The notes beneath the pieces were generated by a model. That model saw nothing but the letters and a program-made list of their open reading frames with translations. It searched no databases and was not told the origin of the DNA. This document shows positions 54,273 through 63,768 of a stretch of 64,000 nucleotides of DNA, in pieces. The first letter of the stretch is position 1, and the number at the start of each line of letters is the position of its first letter. The stretch spans positions 124,001 to 188,000 of the forward strand of contig CAWDIB010000004.1 in the NCBI GenBank assembly GCA_963802275.1. Reading direction: 5' to 3'. Position numbers and translations under genes: made by a program. This DNA is from CAZMZW01 sp963802275 (GTDB lineage Bacteria > Chloroflexota > Anaerolineae > Anaerolineales > Anaerolineaceae).

Positions 54273-55547
54273 ATGATAAGAACCAGTAAGCAATTAAAAA
54301 TAGCCGTTGCTCTTCTATTTATTTTCATCCTGGGATGGGGATTCTATCATGATGATATTTTTATTCAGATAACCTTTTTATTATCGCTTCTGATTCTTTT
54401 TTCTCTTTTTTGGGCAATATTCTCTGCTATTGGGATAGATGTCTTTCGTAAATCGAGGTATTCCCGGCAGAAAGCAGGAGATTACTTTGAAGAGAAGATT
54501 GAGGTGATAAACCGATCTCCTTTCTGGCATTTGCTTGTGGAAATCACCGATCTGACACCGGAAAAAGGTTTCCGGGCATCCAGGATCATTTCCTCCATTG
54601 GACCTCATCAATCAAGGTTGTACAATTCACGCCAGTACCTGGAAAAAAGAGGAATGATTTACCTGGGTCCCTTCAAGGTAACAACAGGTGATCCGTTTAG
54701 ATTCTTTTACAAAGAAAAGAAATTCGAAAGGAGAAACCGCTTATTTGTTCTTCCTTATTATGAACAGATAACTCCCAATTCTTATCAATTTGGTCAACTA
54801 AGTGGTGGAATCTCTTTGCAACGTCCATCACTTGAAACTTCCACTCATGCTGCAGGTATTCGGGAATTTCAGCCTGGTGATCCTTTGAATCGAATTCACT
54901 GGCCCAGTTCCATGAAAAGAAACCGACTGATTGTGAAAGAATTCGATCAAAATCCTCATGGCAGTGTTTGGATTTTTCTGGATGCACAAAAGGAGGTCAA
55001 TGTAAAATCATCCGCGGATCCTTTGGAAGGAGATGCAGCCCAGTGGGATTTTAAGAAACAGAAATCTTATGAACTTCCAAGGGTTACCTTTGAATATGCG
55101 GTCAGCATCACAGCCTCACTGACTGATTTCTTTATTCACCAGGGACGGCAGGTGGGTTTTTGTCATTCGGGTAAGCAAACCCACCTAATCCCCGCAGAAA
55201 AAGGTGAAAGGCAGATGTCAAAAATTTTAGATCTTCTTTGCCAAGTAAGGGCAAATGGAGAGATTCCCATATTTCCATTTATTGAGTCAAATATTGCCTA
55301 CCAAAATCCAGGCAATATGGTCATTCTTATCACGACATCAAAAGCCAGTATGCTGCAACAATTGGCAGATTTAGTTAAGAGAAAGGCCCTCAATCCACTT
55401 TTCATTATTCTAAATACCTCCTCATTTGATAACAATCAAGAAGATTATAAAGAAACCATCCAGCATCTTGAGATTAAAAGCATTCCAGCTGTTGATTTTT
55501 TATACGGAAATTCAATTAAAAATATTCTTCAAAACGTAATTGCTTAA
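54273..55547 (+). CDS. DUF58 protein, MoxR partner
   Basis: A 424-residue protein. Two adjacent membrane helices lie near the N-terminus (about 9-48), then an Ig-like segment and the DUF58 signature IREFQPGDPLNRIHWPSS (about residues 196-213), followed by a VWA-like region (VWIFLDAQKE). The operon with MoxR is standard. It is convergent with lon, 11 bases apart. The cell role of MoxR-DUF58 pairs is mostly unproven. Confidence 0.9.
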   Translation: MIRTSKQLKIAVALLFIFILGWGFYHDDIFIQITFLLSLLILFSLFWAIFSAIGIDVFRKSRYSRQKAGDYFEEKIEVINRSPFWHLLVEITDLTPEKGFRASRIISSIGPHQSRLYNSRQYLEKRGMIYLGPFKVTTGDPFRFFYKEKKFERRNRLFVLPYYEQITPNSYQFGQLSGGISLQRPSLETSTHAAGIREFQPGDPLNRIHWPSSMKRNRLIVKEFDQNPHGSVWIFLDAQKEVNVKSSADPLEGDAAQWDFKKQKSYELPRVTFEYAVSITASLTDFFIHQGRQVGFCHSGKQTHLIPAEKGERQMSKILDLLCQVRANGEIPIFPFIESNIAYQNPGNMVILITTSKASMLQQLADLVKRKALNPLFIILNTSSFDNNQEDYKETIQHLEIKSIPAVDFLYGNSIKNILQNVIA

Positions 55548-55558
55548 ATAAAACCTTT

Positions 55559-57934
55559 TCAGATATTTTTTACAAATACGCGGGACAGCACTTGTGAAAT
55601 ATGATCCACCAGAACAAATTGAATGGAATTTTTGATTTCCTCGGGCAGTTCATCCAAATCAGCTTCATTTTCTTTGGGCAGAAAGACAGTCTTTAACCCA
55701 ACCCGATGGGCAGCCAGCATTTTTTCCTTTATTCCCCCGACAGGTAGGATTTGACCGCGCAACGAAATTTCGCCAGTCATTCCCACATCCGATTTTATGG
55801 ATTTTTTGGTAAGGAGTGAAGTTAATGCTGTCACGATCGTTATCCCAGCCGAAGGCCCATCCTTTGGTTGAGCTCCCGCGGGAATGTGCAAATGTATATC
55901 CATTTTTTCAAAGTCATTTTCACTGATTTTAATTTCAGCAGCATGGGAACGCACATAAGATAAAGCAGCTTGTGCAGATTCTTGCATGACATTGCCAACC
56001 GAGCCGGTGATGGTGAATTGTTTATTTCCCGGCATGCATGTCGCTTCAATGAACAACACCTCACCACCGGAGGGAGTCCATGCCAGGCCGGTTGCAACTC
56101 CAGGTATGGAAGTGCGCTTCAGGATTTCCTCGGTCAATTTAAATTTGGGATGCCCAAGAATTTTTTGCACAATATTTGAAGTAATTTTTTTTATCTTTCT
56201 GGGTGAAATTTCATTATGTGTGATCACCTTGCGGCAAATAGAACCAATTTCACGTTCCAGATTGCGGACACCAGACTCCCTGGTATAACGGCGGATAATT
56301 TTATTAATGGCCTCATCTGAAAAAGAAACTTCTTTTGAGCGCAAGCCGTTTTCACGCAGCTGACGAGGAATGAGATAACCTTTGGCAATTTCGATCTTCT
56401 CCCTTTCGGTATAACCGGAAATATGAATTACCTCCATGCGATCCAGCAAGGGAGAAGGAATAGACTCGATTTGGTTAGCGGTAGTGATGAACATCACTTG
56501 CGAAAGATCAAATGCAACTTCCAAATAGTTATCTCGAAATTCAAAATTCTGTTCTGGATCCAACACCTCGAGAAGTGCTGAAGCAGGATCACCATGGAAA
56601 TCATAGGTTAATTTATCTATCTCATCCAACATGAAAACCGGGTTCTTCGACTGGCAACGACGGATCGATTGAATGATTCGCCCGGGTAAGGCACCGATAT
56701 AAGTTCGACGATGTCCACGAATCTCAGCCTCATCCCGCATTCCACCGAGGGATGTGCGGATGAATTTTCTACCGAGAGCGCGGGCAATGGATTGACCAAG
56801 GGAAGTTTTCCCCACGCCCGGAGGGCCTATAAAGCAAAGGATCACTCCCTCCCTTTCTTTGCGGATCTGGTCAATAACTGGTTTTTTCGCAAACTCGTCT
56901 TTACGTTCAAATTTCAATTTTCGGACTGTTAAATATTCCAGAATGCGTTCTTTGATGTCCTTTAATCCATAATGGTCGGTCTCCAGCACTTCGCGTGCAT
57001 GCTGGATATCAAGATTATCAACAGTGATCCTGTTCCATGGCAACTCCACCATCACTTCCAAATATGAACGAATGACTCCATACTCAGCAGCAGAAGTTGG
57101 CAGACGCGACAATCGTTCCAGCTCACGTTCCGCCTGTGCCTGAGCCTCCGGTGTCATCCCCGATTCCCTGATCTTTTTTCGGAAATCCGCCACGTCACTG
57201 CTTTGCGAATCAGCTTCGCCCAGTTCTTTTTGTATCGCCTTTAATTGCTCGCGAAGAAAATAATCCCGCTGAACTTTTTCAATCTCTTCGCGCGCATCAG
57301 TCTGAATTTTGTGACTGAGGTCCAGTACCTCGCTTTCTCTTGTCAGTATGGTGACTAATTTTTTTAATTTTTCTTTTGGAGAATCCAACTCCAATATTTC
57401 CTGTGCGTCCTTTATTTCCATCCGCTGAAAATTGGCAATGTTGTACACAGTGGCAAGAGGATCCTGTATGGAATTGATGGACGCCACCAATTCGCGGGGA
57501 ATGGAAGGAATTAAATCAGCAATATGGGTGAATTGATCGTGGGCATTTCTTGAAAGCGCTTCCAGTTCCAAACCCGACTCACTTTTTTCGGGTGATTCTT
57601 CAATTACTGCTTTAATATAAGGTTCTACCTGGGAAAATTCCTTGACCGAGAAACGTTTGGTTCCTTGAATTAAAAGCTGCAAGGTTCCGTTCGGAGCACG
57701 GAACATGCGGTGGACAACTACGGCGGTCCCAATCTGAAATAATTGCTTCGGACCAGGATTTTCAAGATCGGCATCCCGGGAAGCCAGCAAACCAACGATC
57801 CTGTCACCCGACATTATTTCTTCAATCAAACGAATGGAACGCGGCTGCCCAATGGTGAGGGGAACAGCTGTTTGCGGATAAACCACCAAACCTCGCAGCG
57901 GGAGAATGGGCAATACCGAAGGCAGGTTTTGCAT
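55559..57934 (-). CDS. lon: ATP-dependent protease Lon
   Basis: A 791-residue cytoplasmic protease for damaged and regulatory proteins. Blocks are the N-terminal LON domain (LPILPLRGLVVYPQTAVPL), a helical region with QRDYFLREQLKAIQKELGE, the AAA+ domain (GPPGVGKTSLGQSIARALG, MLDEIDKL) and the C-terminal protease with the Ser in PKDGPSAG and the Lys in GGIKEKMLAA. The ATG at 57934 directly abuts GAGGAG, too close for normal use. The frame is open for about 30 codons upstream and reads like protein (NFEETNDTGINQQYPPASK) but has no ATG, GTG or TTG, so the true N-terminus is uncertain. Confidence 0.95.
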   Translation of the reverse strand: MQNLPSVLPILPLRGLVVYPQTAVPLTIGQPRSIRLIEEIMSGDRIVGLLASRDADLENPGPKQLFQIGTAVVVHRMFRAPNGTLQLLIQGTKRFSVKEFSQVEPYIKAVIEESPEKSESGLELEALSRNAHDQFTHIADLIPSIPRELVASINSIQDPLATVYNIANFQRMEIKDAQEILELDSPKEKLKKLVTILTRESEVLDLSHKIQTDAREEIEKVQRDYFLREQLKAIQKELGEADSQSSDVADFRKKIRESGMTPEAQAQAERELERLSRLPTSAAEYGVIRSYLEVMVELPWNRITVDNLDIQHAREVLETDHYGLKDIKERILEYLTVRKLKFERKDEFAKKPVIDQIRKEREGVILCFIGPPGVGKTSLGQSIARALGRKFIRTSLGGMRDEAEIRGHRRTYIGALPGRIIQSIRRCQSKNPVFMLDEIDKLTYDFHGDPASALLEVLDPEQNFEFRDNYLEVAFDLSQVMFITTANQIESIPSPLLDRMEVIHISGYTEREKIEIAKGYLIPRQLRENGLRSKEVSFSDEAINKIIRRYTRESGVRNLEREIGSICRKVITHNEISPRKIKKITSNIVQKILGHPKFKLTEEILKRTSIPGVATGLAWTPSGGEVLFIEATCMPGNKQFTITGSVGNVMQESAQAALSYVRSHAAEIKISENDFEKMDIHLHIPAGAQPKDGPSAGITIVTALTSLLTKKSIKSDVGMTGEISLRGQILPVGGIKEKMLAAHRVGLKTVFLPKENEADLDELPEEIKNSIQFVLVDHISQVLSRVFVKNI

Positions 57935-58057
57935 CTCCTCAAAAGGTTTCGAGGCAGGAGGATACTGCTGATTTATTCCGGTATCATTTGTTTCTTCAAA
58001 ATTAAATATTGATCATATTCCAATATTACCGCCATAGCATAAACTATTTATTAACAA

Positions 58058-58082
58058 GAACCCTGATCCAAAATCAGGGTTC
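58058..58082 (-). terminator. Terminator after the thiol peroxidase gene
   Basis: A perfect 10-bp stem (GAACCCTGAT with ATCAGGGTTC) and a 5-base loop. Read on the minus strand it is followed by TTGTT, a weak T tract. It lies in the 185-base gap before lon. Confidence 0.75.
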
Positions 58083-58119
58083 AACAACATCTGCTTAAAA
58101 AGAAATAATATTCTATTGC

Positions 58120-58638
58120 TTATAAGGCCGACTTGGCGGCTGCAAGCACTGACTTATAATCCGGTTCCATGCCCAATTCCGGCAGGTATTGGACATGGCG
58201 GATTATTTGCTCTTTATCAACCACAAACACTGCACGCCGCAGGATACGCGGCTCCCGCAGGAGGCAGGCATACTTTTCGCCAAAATCAACCTGGTTATGA
58301 TCCGAAACAACAAGCACTTGATCAATTCCTGCTGCGCCGCACCATTTCTTTTGAGTAAAAGGCAGGTCGGCACTGATAACAATGACAACAATATCTTTAG
58401 ATAGATTAGAGGCTTCAATGTTGAACAGACGGGTTTCACGATCGCAAACATCTGTTTCCAGTGATAGAACCGCAGCGATAATACGTACCTTTCCATTGGT
58501 ATGCTTAAGAATTTCGAGCTCTTCCCAATCCAGATTGGTGGCAGTAAATTCAGGTGCGGGATCGCCCACCTGCAAATCCTTACCTTTCACACTCACTTCT
58601 TTGCCGTTAAATTTTAGCAACCCATGTCTTTCAATCAT
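58120..58638 (-). CDS. tpx: Thiol peroxidase (Tpx-type peroxiredoxin)
   Basis: A 172-residue peroxiredoxin that reduces H2O2 and organic hydroperoxides. The peroxidatic Cys is in LSLETDVCDRETRLFN (canonical PSLDTxVCD) and the resolving Cys in FTQKKWCGAAGI, the placement specific to Tpx. The N-terminus LLKFNGKEVSVKGKDLQVGD is also standard. The Pro usually found just before the SLxTxVC motif is Leu here. It lies downstream of the tRNA-Arg gene on the same strand and is followed by a hairpin terminator. Confidence 0.93.
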   Translation of the reverse strand: MIERHGLLKFNGKEVSVKGKDLQVGDPAPEFTATNLDWEELEILKHTNGKVRIIAAVLSLETDVCDRETRLFNIEASNLSKDIVVIVISADLPFTQKKWCGAAGIDQVLVVSDHNQVDFGEKYACLLREPRILRRAVFVVDKEQIIRHVQYLPELGMEPDYKSVLAAAKSAL

Positions 58639-58666
58639 TTTAGGTAATCCTCCATTAATTATCGTG

Positions 58667-58740
58667 CGCCCCCGGTGGGACTCGAACCCACAACCACCGG
58701 ATTAGAAGTCCGATGCGCTATCCATTTGCGCTACGGGGGC
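58667..58740 (-). tRNA. tRNA-Arg (UCU)
   Basis: A 74-base cloverleaf: acceptor GCCCCCG pairs with CGGGGGC, the D arm contains GCGCAAATGGATAGCGC, the anticodon arm CGGAC-TTCTAAT-CCG places TCT in the loop, and the T arm has GTGGGTTCGAGTCCCAC. The discriminator base is G. CCA is not encoded. It decodes AGA/AGG. Confidence 0.96.
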
Positions 58741-58771
58741 TTGTAATCATCAATTATAAACAATAAACAGA

Positions 58772-59209
58772 TTATTTTTTATCGATCGGACGGATGCCCT
58801 TATAAACAGTCGGCCCGGATAGAGTAATCAGGATGGTATTGGCTGGTCGGTTGACCTTTTGGGATAGTTCATTTGCACTAAGTGGGTGATTGTTATTTGC
58901 CAGGAACACCCTAAAAACTATCGAAATCAGTGAAGAGTCCTTTGTAATAAAATCAGGAAATTTAGCGCAATGGTTTAATAGGGTATGCAGCAAACCATCA
59001 ACTGTCTTAACCTCAGCCGTAACCGGATCCACGTAATCCACAACCACATTGTCATCCTGGGCAGCATAGGCGACCTGATGCTCGTCACAAAGAAGATTTC
59101 GCAGAAACACCCGCCAATCGCTATCGTGAGCCTGCCACCATTCAAAATCAATATGGAAGGGGGTGTCAAGGGTGGGTTTAACCATGCTGAATTTTTTGAC
59201 AGGTTCCAT
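58772..59209 (-). CDS. Uncharacterised protein paired with the 526-residue gene
   Basis: A 145-residue protein that I cannot assign. The N-terminal half (FHIDFEWWQAHDSDWRVFLR, LLCDEHQVAYAA, VVDYVDPVTAEV) is rich in aromatic and acidic residues. The C-terminal 50 residues (NNHPLSANELSQKVNRPANT) look like a winged-helix turn, so DNA or RNA binding is possible. It starts 2 bases after the stop of the longer gene, so the two are made together. Confidence 0.75.
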   Translation of the reverse strand: MEPVKKFSMVKPTLDTPFHIDFEWWQAHDSDWRVFLRNLLCDEHQVAYAAQDDNVVVDYVDPVTAEVKTVDGLLHTLLNHCAKFPDFITKDSSLISIVFRVFLANNNHPLSANELSQKVNRPANTILITLSGPTVYKGIRPIDKK

Positions 59210-59211
59210 CC

Positions 59212-60792
59212 TTATTGCTCTCCACCATCATCTGGAATGCGAAAATACAAATCACCAAGGTGTTTTATATTTGGGTTGGTCAATAAGAAGTGAATGATGA
59301 ATCCCGGCGGAACGCGCCTGACAATATTCACCGCTGCGTATAGCTCCTGGGCATGCACCTGTGGATTTAACTTGCTCAATTCCCGCATGTTTTTCATGAT
59401 CGTTTGGCTGGCAGTTTCTTTCCTGTCATTGCTTTTTAACCAAATATCATCAAATCCTTCCGGGGCAGGAATGGCGAAGGCCATTCGTTCATTAAAGGTG
59501 GTTTGAACGTTTTGCTTCAACATTCCAAATACAATTCCTTGATCCGAACCTATCAATGCCGTACGCAACCATTCCCGTGCCTGACGGCTCTTTTCCCTGG
59601 TTACCTTGATCTCACCGGGGCGATCACCTTTTTGCAAATGTACAAGGCTGCCTGGCATCAAACCATTTTCCAGGTACCATTCCTTTAAACCAAAAACATA
59701 ATTATGGGGGCGAACAACCCAGCCGGGAAATTGTTTTTTATTCTCCTGATCAATGAAGGTAAAACACACACGGGGTGCTTCATACGCTGTTGGAAAAAAG
59801 CGAGAAAGCGAAATAGACAAGGGCAGGGTACCTGAGCGCCAATGAGGAAAAATCAAACTCACTTTGATTTCGTTTCCTTTGGACGGCTCTTTCTCCCATT
59901 TTTCCAGCTCATCGAACAACTCACCCTCAAATTGAGCCAAGTAGGGTTTGACAACTTCGTGGTCATATTCCATCAGGTCGTGCTGCAGGAAAGAAGGCAG
60001 TTTTTGAACATCTTCCGGTTCCATTGATTTAAGGTGCCAAAAGACTTCTCCTGCCGGACCTACTTCATCAAATCTGGCATCTTCCTGTAAATAGTAATTT
60101 AATGAAAATTCGGTTAATTGAGAATTGGTTGAGCTCTTCAACTCAACCTGGTCAACTAATTGCCTGGTGGATTGAGGGCCGCCATTTTTCTCTTCCAGGA
60201 TCGCCTCGATCAGATTTAGATGTCCGCTATTTACATCCACCAATAATGCGCGCGGAAACCAGCGCCCGGCTATTCGAACCAATTCGGGATTGTCAATTAA
60301 ATTCTGTTCAAGAGCCTGCAGCAATTCAGGTCCATAAAGTTCCTTTATATGTTCGAGATCCAATAATGGATCCGCTTCAGGATCGGTAATAGCGTTATTT
60401 AAGACATGGTCTGCAAGATCACAAGCAATTGAGGATTTTTCACCATTCTCAAATATTACTTCGATAACATTAAAATTCTCAAATTCCGGATTGAAACCCT
60501 GGCGAATGTAAATGACTTCACCGGTCACCCATTCCCGGGTCGGGAAAGATAATTTTTGACCCACCTCATAATGCTCTTTGGGAAGGTAAATTGTGCCGCC
60601 GCTTTCTGCCTGTATTTTTTGCTGCTCGGCTATTAATTTGGCGATCCTGTTATTGAGAATCAGGTCTAATAGTAAATCCTGTGTTTGGGGAACTTCCAAT
60701 TCCAGTAACTGGTTATAGAGGAATTCGATATCACTTTGTACGATACGGAAATTTTCCCAATATTCAGGTTGTATAGAATTTTTGATCGGCAT
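59212..60792 (-). CDS. Uncharacterised protein, possible winged-helix segment
   Basis: A 526-residue soluble protein not recognised. An N-terminal helical segment is followed by a beta-rich block (QKLSFPTREWVTGEVIYIRQ) that may be a small barrel. Around residues 225-265 the pattern LNYYLQEDARFDEVGPAGEV resembles the C-terminal strand of HARE-HTH/RpoE-delta winged helices. The rest has LIFPHWRSGTLPLSISLSRF and GMLKQNVQTTFNERMAF without known active-site motifs. There is no signal peptide or membrane helix. It shares a transcript with the 145-residue protein. A nucleic-acid-related role is only a guess. Confidence 0.75.
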   Translation of the reverse strand: MPIKNSIQPEYWENFRIVQSDIEFLYNQLLELEVPQTQDLLLDLILNNRIAKLIAEQQKIQAESGGTIYLPKEHYEVGQKLSFPTREWVTGEVIYIRQGFNPEFENFNVIEVIFENGEKSSIACDLADHVLNNAITDPEADPLLDLEHIKELYGPELLQALEQNLIDNPELVRIAGRWFPRALLVDVNSGHLNLIEAILEEKNGGPQSTRQLVDQVELKSSTNSQLTEFSLNYYLQEDARFDEVGPAGEVFWHLKSMEPEDVQKLPSFLQHDLMEYDHEVVKPYLAQFEGELFDELEKWEKEPSKGNEIKVSLIFPHWRSGTLPLSISLSRFFPTAYEAPRVCFTFIDQENKKQFPGWVVRPHNYVFGLKEWYLENGLMPGSLVHLQKGDRPGEIKVTREKSRQAREWLRTALIGSDQGIVFGMLKQNVQTTFNERMAFAIPAPEGFDDIWLKSNDRKETASQTIMKNMRELSKLNPQVHAQELYAAVNIVRRVPPGFIIHFLLTNPNIKHLGDLYFRIPDDGGEQ

Positions 60793-60850
60793 GGATGAAC
60801 AGATACAAGTCCTTATTAAAGCGGGAATTATTATACCTTACTGCCCAATT

Positions 60851-62245
60851 TCATTGAGGAAACTCTTTTTGAAACCAATCTGCTGGATTCACCTGCACCC
60901 CATTTACCCAGATCTCGAAATGCAAGTGTGGACCTGTCACCCTGCCGGTAGAGCCGACCAGCGCAATCAATTGGCGTGATTGAACCACATCTCCCGTGTT
61001 CACATTTATTTGAGCAAGATGGAAATATCCAGTGTAAATTCCCTGTCCGTGATCAATGAAAACCGCATTACCCCTGACAGTCAATTGGCCAGTAAATACC
61101 ACCTTTCCCGCTGCAGCTGAATACACATTCAAGCTCGGTGCACAAACTCCAAAATCAAGGCCGGTATGAAAAGAAACCAGGGAGCCATTATTGTATGACC
61201 TGCGGTTGCCATATATTGACTTCAGGCAAATTGGTTCATCGATGGGATAAACGAATTTTCCCTTCCATATTTTTTCGGGAGAAGTGATTACTACCAGGGA
61301 TTTTACAAAATCCTCTTCCGGCTTCGTAATAGCCGGATCAACAGTTTGATCTTTAACATTCAAGGGAGGATCATTGAGGAAAGCACTTGGTTTTAACAAT
61401 AACATTTGCTGGAATAAAAAGCTCTCTTTTTTTTCATTTTGACCACTGACAGATAAGGACGCCAATCCAGGTTCCGCCATTGCATGGATTCCCTGGTATG
61501 CAAAATATAGATTTTGATCAATTGAAAAAAAATGCAAATCATGATCGTTCAAACGACCTTCCAAATTCAAAGGAATAACGGTTTCAATTCTGATGATTTC
61601 AGTATTTCCCTGGGCAAGAGGCAATGGGTTAACCGAAATGGATTTGATCATTGGAGAAATGGGATTAATTTCTGGCAATCCCATCTCAGCAGGCAGATAG
61701 AGAAAGTCATTCACTAGCATAGTTTTAGCGAATGAATCCATTATTGCAGCCGGTAAAACCCATGGATTTAGATTCAATCCTATGGAAGCATCAAGAATCG
61801 ATTGTTTTTCTTTGATTGTAGAAGTGCTAATTTTGGATGGCTTGGCTTGATCAATTGAAATAATTAAATCTGAACCGGCATAGATTTCATTGGGACTGGT
61901 TAAGCGATTGACTTTAATAAGCAAGGCATGAGGAATTAAATATTTTTGCGAAAGGATATCAATATTCTCACCAATATTGATTGTACGTGTTGTCAGTTCG
62001 CCACTAATTCCCTGCAACCCGGGAATGAGCAGTTTTGTACCTGGAGAAATAAGGTCAGGGTTGGTTATTTGATTTAAATTGACAATTTCATTTATCGTGA
62101 CACCGAATTTTTCCGCAATGATGGATAGAGTTTCGCCCGATTGAACTGTATAAAATGGAAAATCCTCATTGCCTTGCGCCACAATTTGATTTGGAAAGCA
62201 AAGCAGACAGAGCAAAAATATTGAGATGAATACTCTCGTTCTCAT
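60851..62245 (-). CDS. Secreted LysM/M23 metallopeptidase
   Basis: A 464-residue cell-wall hydrolase. A signal peptide (residues 1-24, RTRVFISIFLLCLLCFPN, cleavage near AQG) precedes two LysM domains (YTVQSGETLSIIAEKFGVTI, and a weaker one with IDILSQKYLIPHALLIKVNRL cut at about residue 120). A long linker follows. The C-terminal M23 domain (about 345-460) has the zinc ligands FHTGLDFG and PHLHFEIW with DHGQGIYTGYFHLA, so it should be an active endopeptidase. It has its own upstream spacer and is divergent from xth. Confidence 0.93.
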   Translation of the reverse strand: MRTRVFISIFLLCLLCFPNQIVAQGNEDFPFYTVQSGETLSIIAEKFGVTINEIVNLNQITNPDLISPGTKLLIPGLQGISGELTTRTINIGENIDILSQKYLIPHALLIKVNRLTSPNEIYAGSDLIISIDQAKPSKISTSTIKEKQSILDASIGLNLNPWVLPAAIMDSFAKTMLVNDFLYLPAEMGLPEINPISPMIKSISVNPLPLAQGNTEIIRIETVIPLNLEGRLNDHDLHFFSIDQNLYFAYQGIHAMAEPGLASLSVSGQNEKKESFLFQQMLLLKPSAFLNDPPLNVKDQTVDPAITKPEEDFVKSLVVITSPEKIWKGKFVYPIDEPICLKSIYGNRRSYNNGSLVSFHTGLDFGVCAPSLNVYSAAAGKVVFTGQLTVRGNAVFIDHGQGIYTGYFHLAQINVNTGDVVQSRQLIALVGSTGRVTGPHLHFEIWVNGVQVNPADWFQKEFPQ

Positions 62246-62303
62246 AGAATTAATGGTTTAAAATTGCTAATGCAAATTAACCTAGTTTACCATAGCCATT
62301 TTA

Positions 62304-63071
62304 ATGAATATCACCACTTGGAATATTAACGGCATCCGCGCTGCCATACAAAAGGGGATTAACCAATGGATTCAAAATTATTCACCGGATGTCCTTTGTT
62401 TTCAGGAAATCAAAGCGAAACCTGAGCAATTCGATGCCTCGATTTTTCGAAATCTAGGATATGAGTGTATCTGGAACCCGGCAGAACGACCGGGTTATAG
62501 CGGGGTAGGGGTATTGCATAATAAGAAACCAAACCAGGTCAAATTTGGATTGGATGATGTAAAATTTGATCAAGAAGGCCGGGTCATTCAATTATCCTTT
62601 GACGAATTTGAATTATTTAATATATATTTCCCCAATGGCGGACGCGAATTGGAAAGGGTGCCTTATAAATTGGAATTTTATGCTCATCTATTGAACTACT
62701 GTGATGAATTACATAAAAAGAAAAAGGCAATCATCTTAACCGGGGATTTTAATACAGCCCATCAAGAGATTGATTTGAAACACCCCAAGGAAAATCAAAA
62801 AAATACAGGCTTCCTCCCGGAGGAAAGGGTATGGATTGATTACTACCTCCAACATGGGTTCACTGATATCTACCGTAAACTTTACCCCGATCGGGTTCAA
62901 TACACCTGGTGGACTTATCGTATGAATGCCCGTCAAAAAGGGGTTGGATGGCGACTGGATTATTTTCTCATCTCAAATTCCCTCGTACCCAAAGTGAAAG
63001 ATGTCATTGTTCATGATGATGTGAAGGGATCCGATCATTGTCCAGTCACACTGCAAGTTGAAGCAAATTGA
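62304..63071 (+). CDS. xth: Exodeoxyribonuclease III
   Basis: A 255-residue AP endonuclease/3'-exonuclease for base-excision repair. WNINGIRAAIQKG, LCFQEIKAKPEQFD (catalytic Glu), the GYSGVGVLH loop, FPNGGRE, TGDFNTAHQEIDL (Asp/Asn pair), YTWWTYR and GSDHCPVTL (catalytic Asp-His) are all present. Length is normal. Confidence 0.97.
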   Translation: MNITTWNINGIRAAIQKGINQWIQNYSPDVLCFQEIKAKPEQFDASIFRNLGYECIWNPAERPGYSGVGVLHNKKPNQVKFGLDDVKFDQEGRVIQLSFDEFELFNIYFPNGGRELERVPYKLEFYAHLLNYCDELHKKKKAIILTGDFNTAHQEIDLKHPKENQKNTGFLPEERVWIDYYLQHGFTDIYRKLYPDRVQYTWWTYRMNARQKGVGWRLDYFLISNSLVPKVKDVIVHDDVKGSDHCPVTLQVEAN

Positions 63072-63091
63072 AGAAAAATGGATATGGACCA

Positions 63092-63745
63092 ATGGGTATT
63101 AAAAAGATCTTGATTGTTGATGATCATGAGGTTGTCAGATTTGGCTTGAAATCCATGCTGGAAAATTATCCGGATTTTGAAGTGGTTGGTGAAGCCGTTA
63201 ATGCCCGGGAAGCCATCCAACAAGTCAATCTGCATAATCCTGATATTGTTTTAATGGATATTCGCCTGCCTGGGGCTTCCGGGATTGAAGCAACCGAAGC
63301 GATCACTGCATCTAATCCAAATACTAAGGTCATCATGCTAACCTCTTATGCGGAAGATGAAATGCTATTTTCAGCCATCAAGGCCGGTGCATCAGGTTAT
63401 GTATTAAAGCAAGTGAATCTTGAAGATTTGGTGAAATCGATCGAAGCGGTTGGGCGCGGCGAAGCTGCTCTTGATCCTGCGGTAACCCAGCGCATTTTCC
63501 AGGAAGTCCGCAAGGCGGTCAAAGATGAAGAAGCTTCGGCATTTTCCAGTTTAAGCCAGCAGGAAAAAATGGTTTTAAAACTGGTAGCGGAAGGTAGAAC
63601 CAACAGGGAAATAGCCAAACAACTCTATCTGGGGGAGGGGACTGTACGGAATTACGTTAGCAGTATTCTGTCAAAACTCGGGGTAAGCAATCGCGCAGAA
63701 GCGGCGGCTTTTGCTGTTGCACATCATCTTTCAGATTACGTATGA
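63092..63745 (+). CDS. NarL/FixJ-family response regulator
   Basis: A 217-residue regulator. The receiver domain has the acidic pair in LIVDDHEVVRFGLKSML, the phosphoacceptor in DIVLMDIRLPG, the conserved Thr in MLTSYAED and the Lys in YVLKQV. A LuxR-type HTH follows (LSQQEKMVLKLVAEGRTNRE, LGEGTVRNYVSSILSKLGV). The ATG at 63092 gives the usual start; a TTG at 63068 overlapping the xth stop would add 8 residues. No histidine kinase is adjacent, so it is an orphan within this window. Confidence 0.9.
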   Translation: MGIKKILIVDDHEVVRFGLKSMLENYPDFEVVGEAVNAREAIQQVNLHNPDIVLMDIRLPGASGIEATEAITASNPNTKVIMLTSYAEDEMLFSAIKAGASGYVLKQVNLEDLVKSIEAVGRGEAALDPAVTQRIFQEVRKAVKDEEASAFSSLSQQEKMVLKLVAEGRTNREIAKQLYLGEGTVRNYVSSILSKLGVSNRAEAAAFAVAHHLSDYV

Positions 63746-63768
63746 TGAAATATGCTTGGAGAATTGAA

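Noticed and set aside
52818..55547. Possible new immune or secretion operon around MoxR
   Set aside because: MoxR plus DUF58 is a common housekeeping-type pair. The SH3 protein is ordinary and no effector-like gene is present.
63092..63745. Response regulator as part of the sigma-54 circuit
   Set aside because: It is a NarL-type regulator 40 kb away, without any sigma-54-interacting domain.
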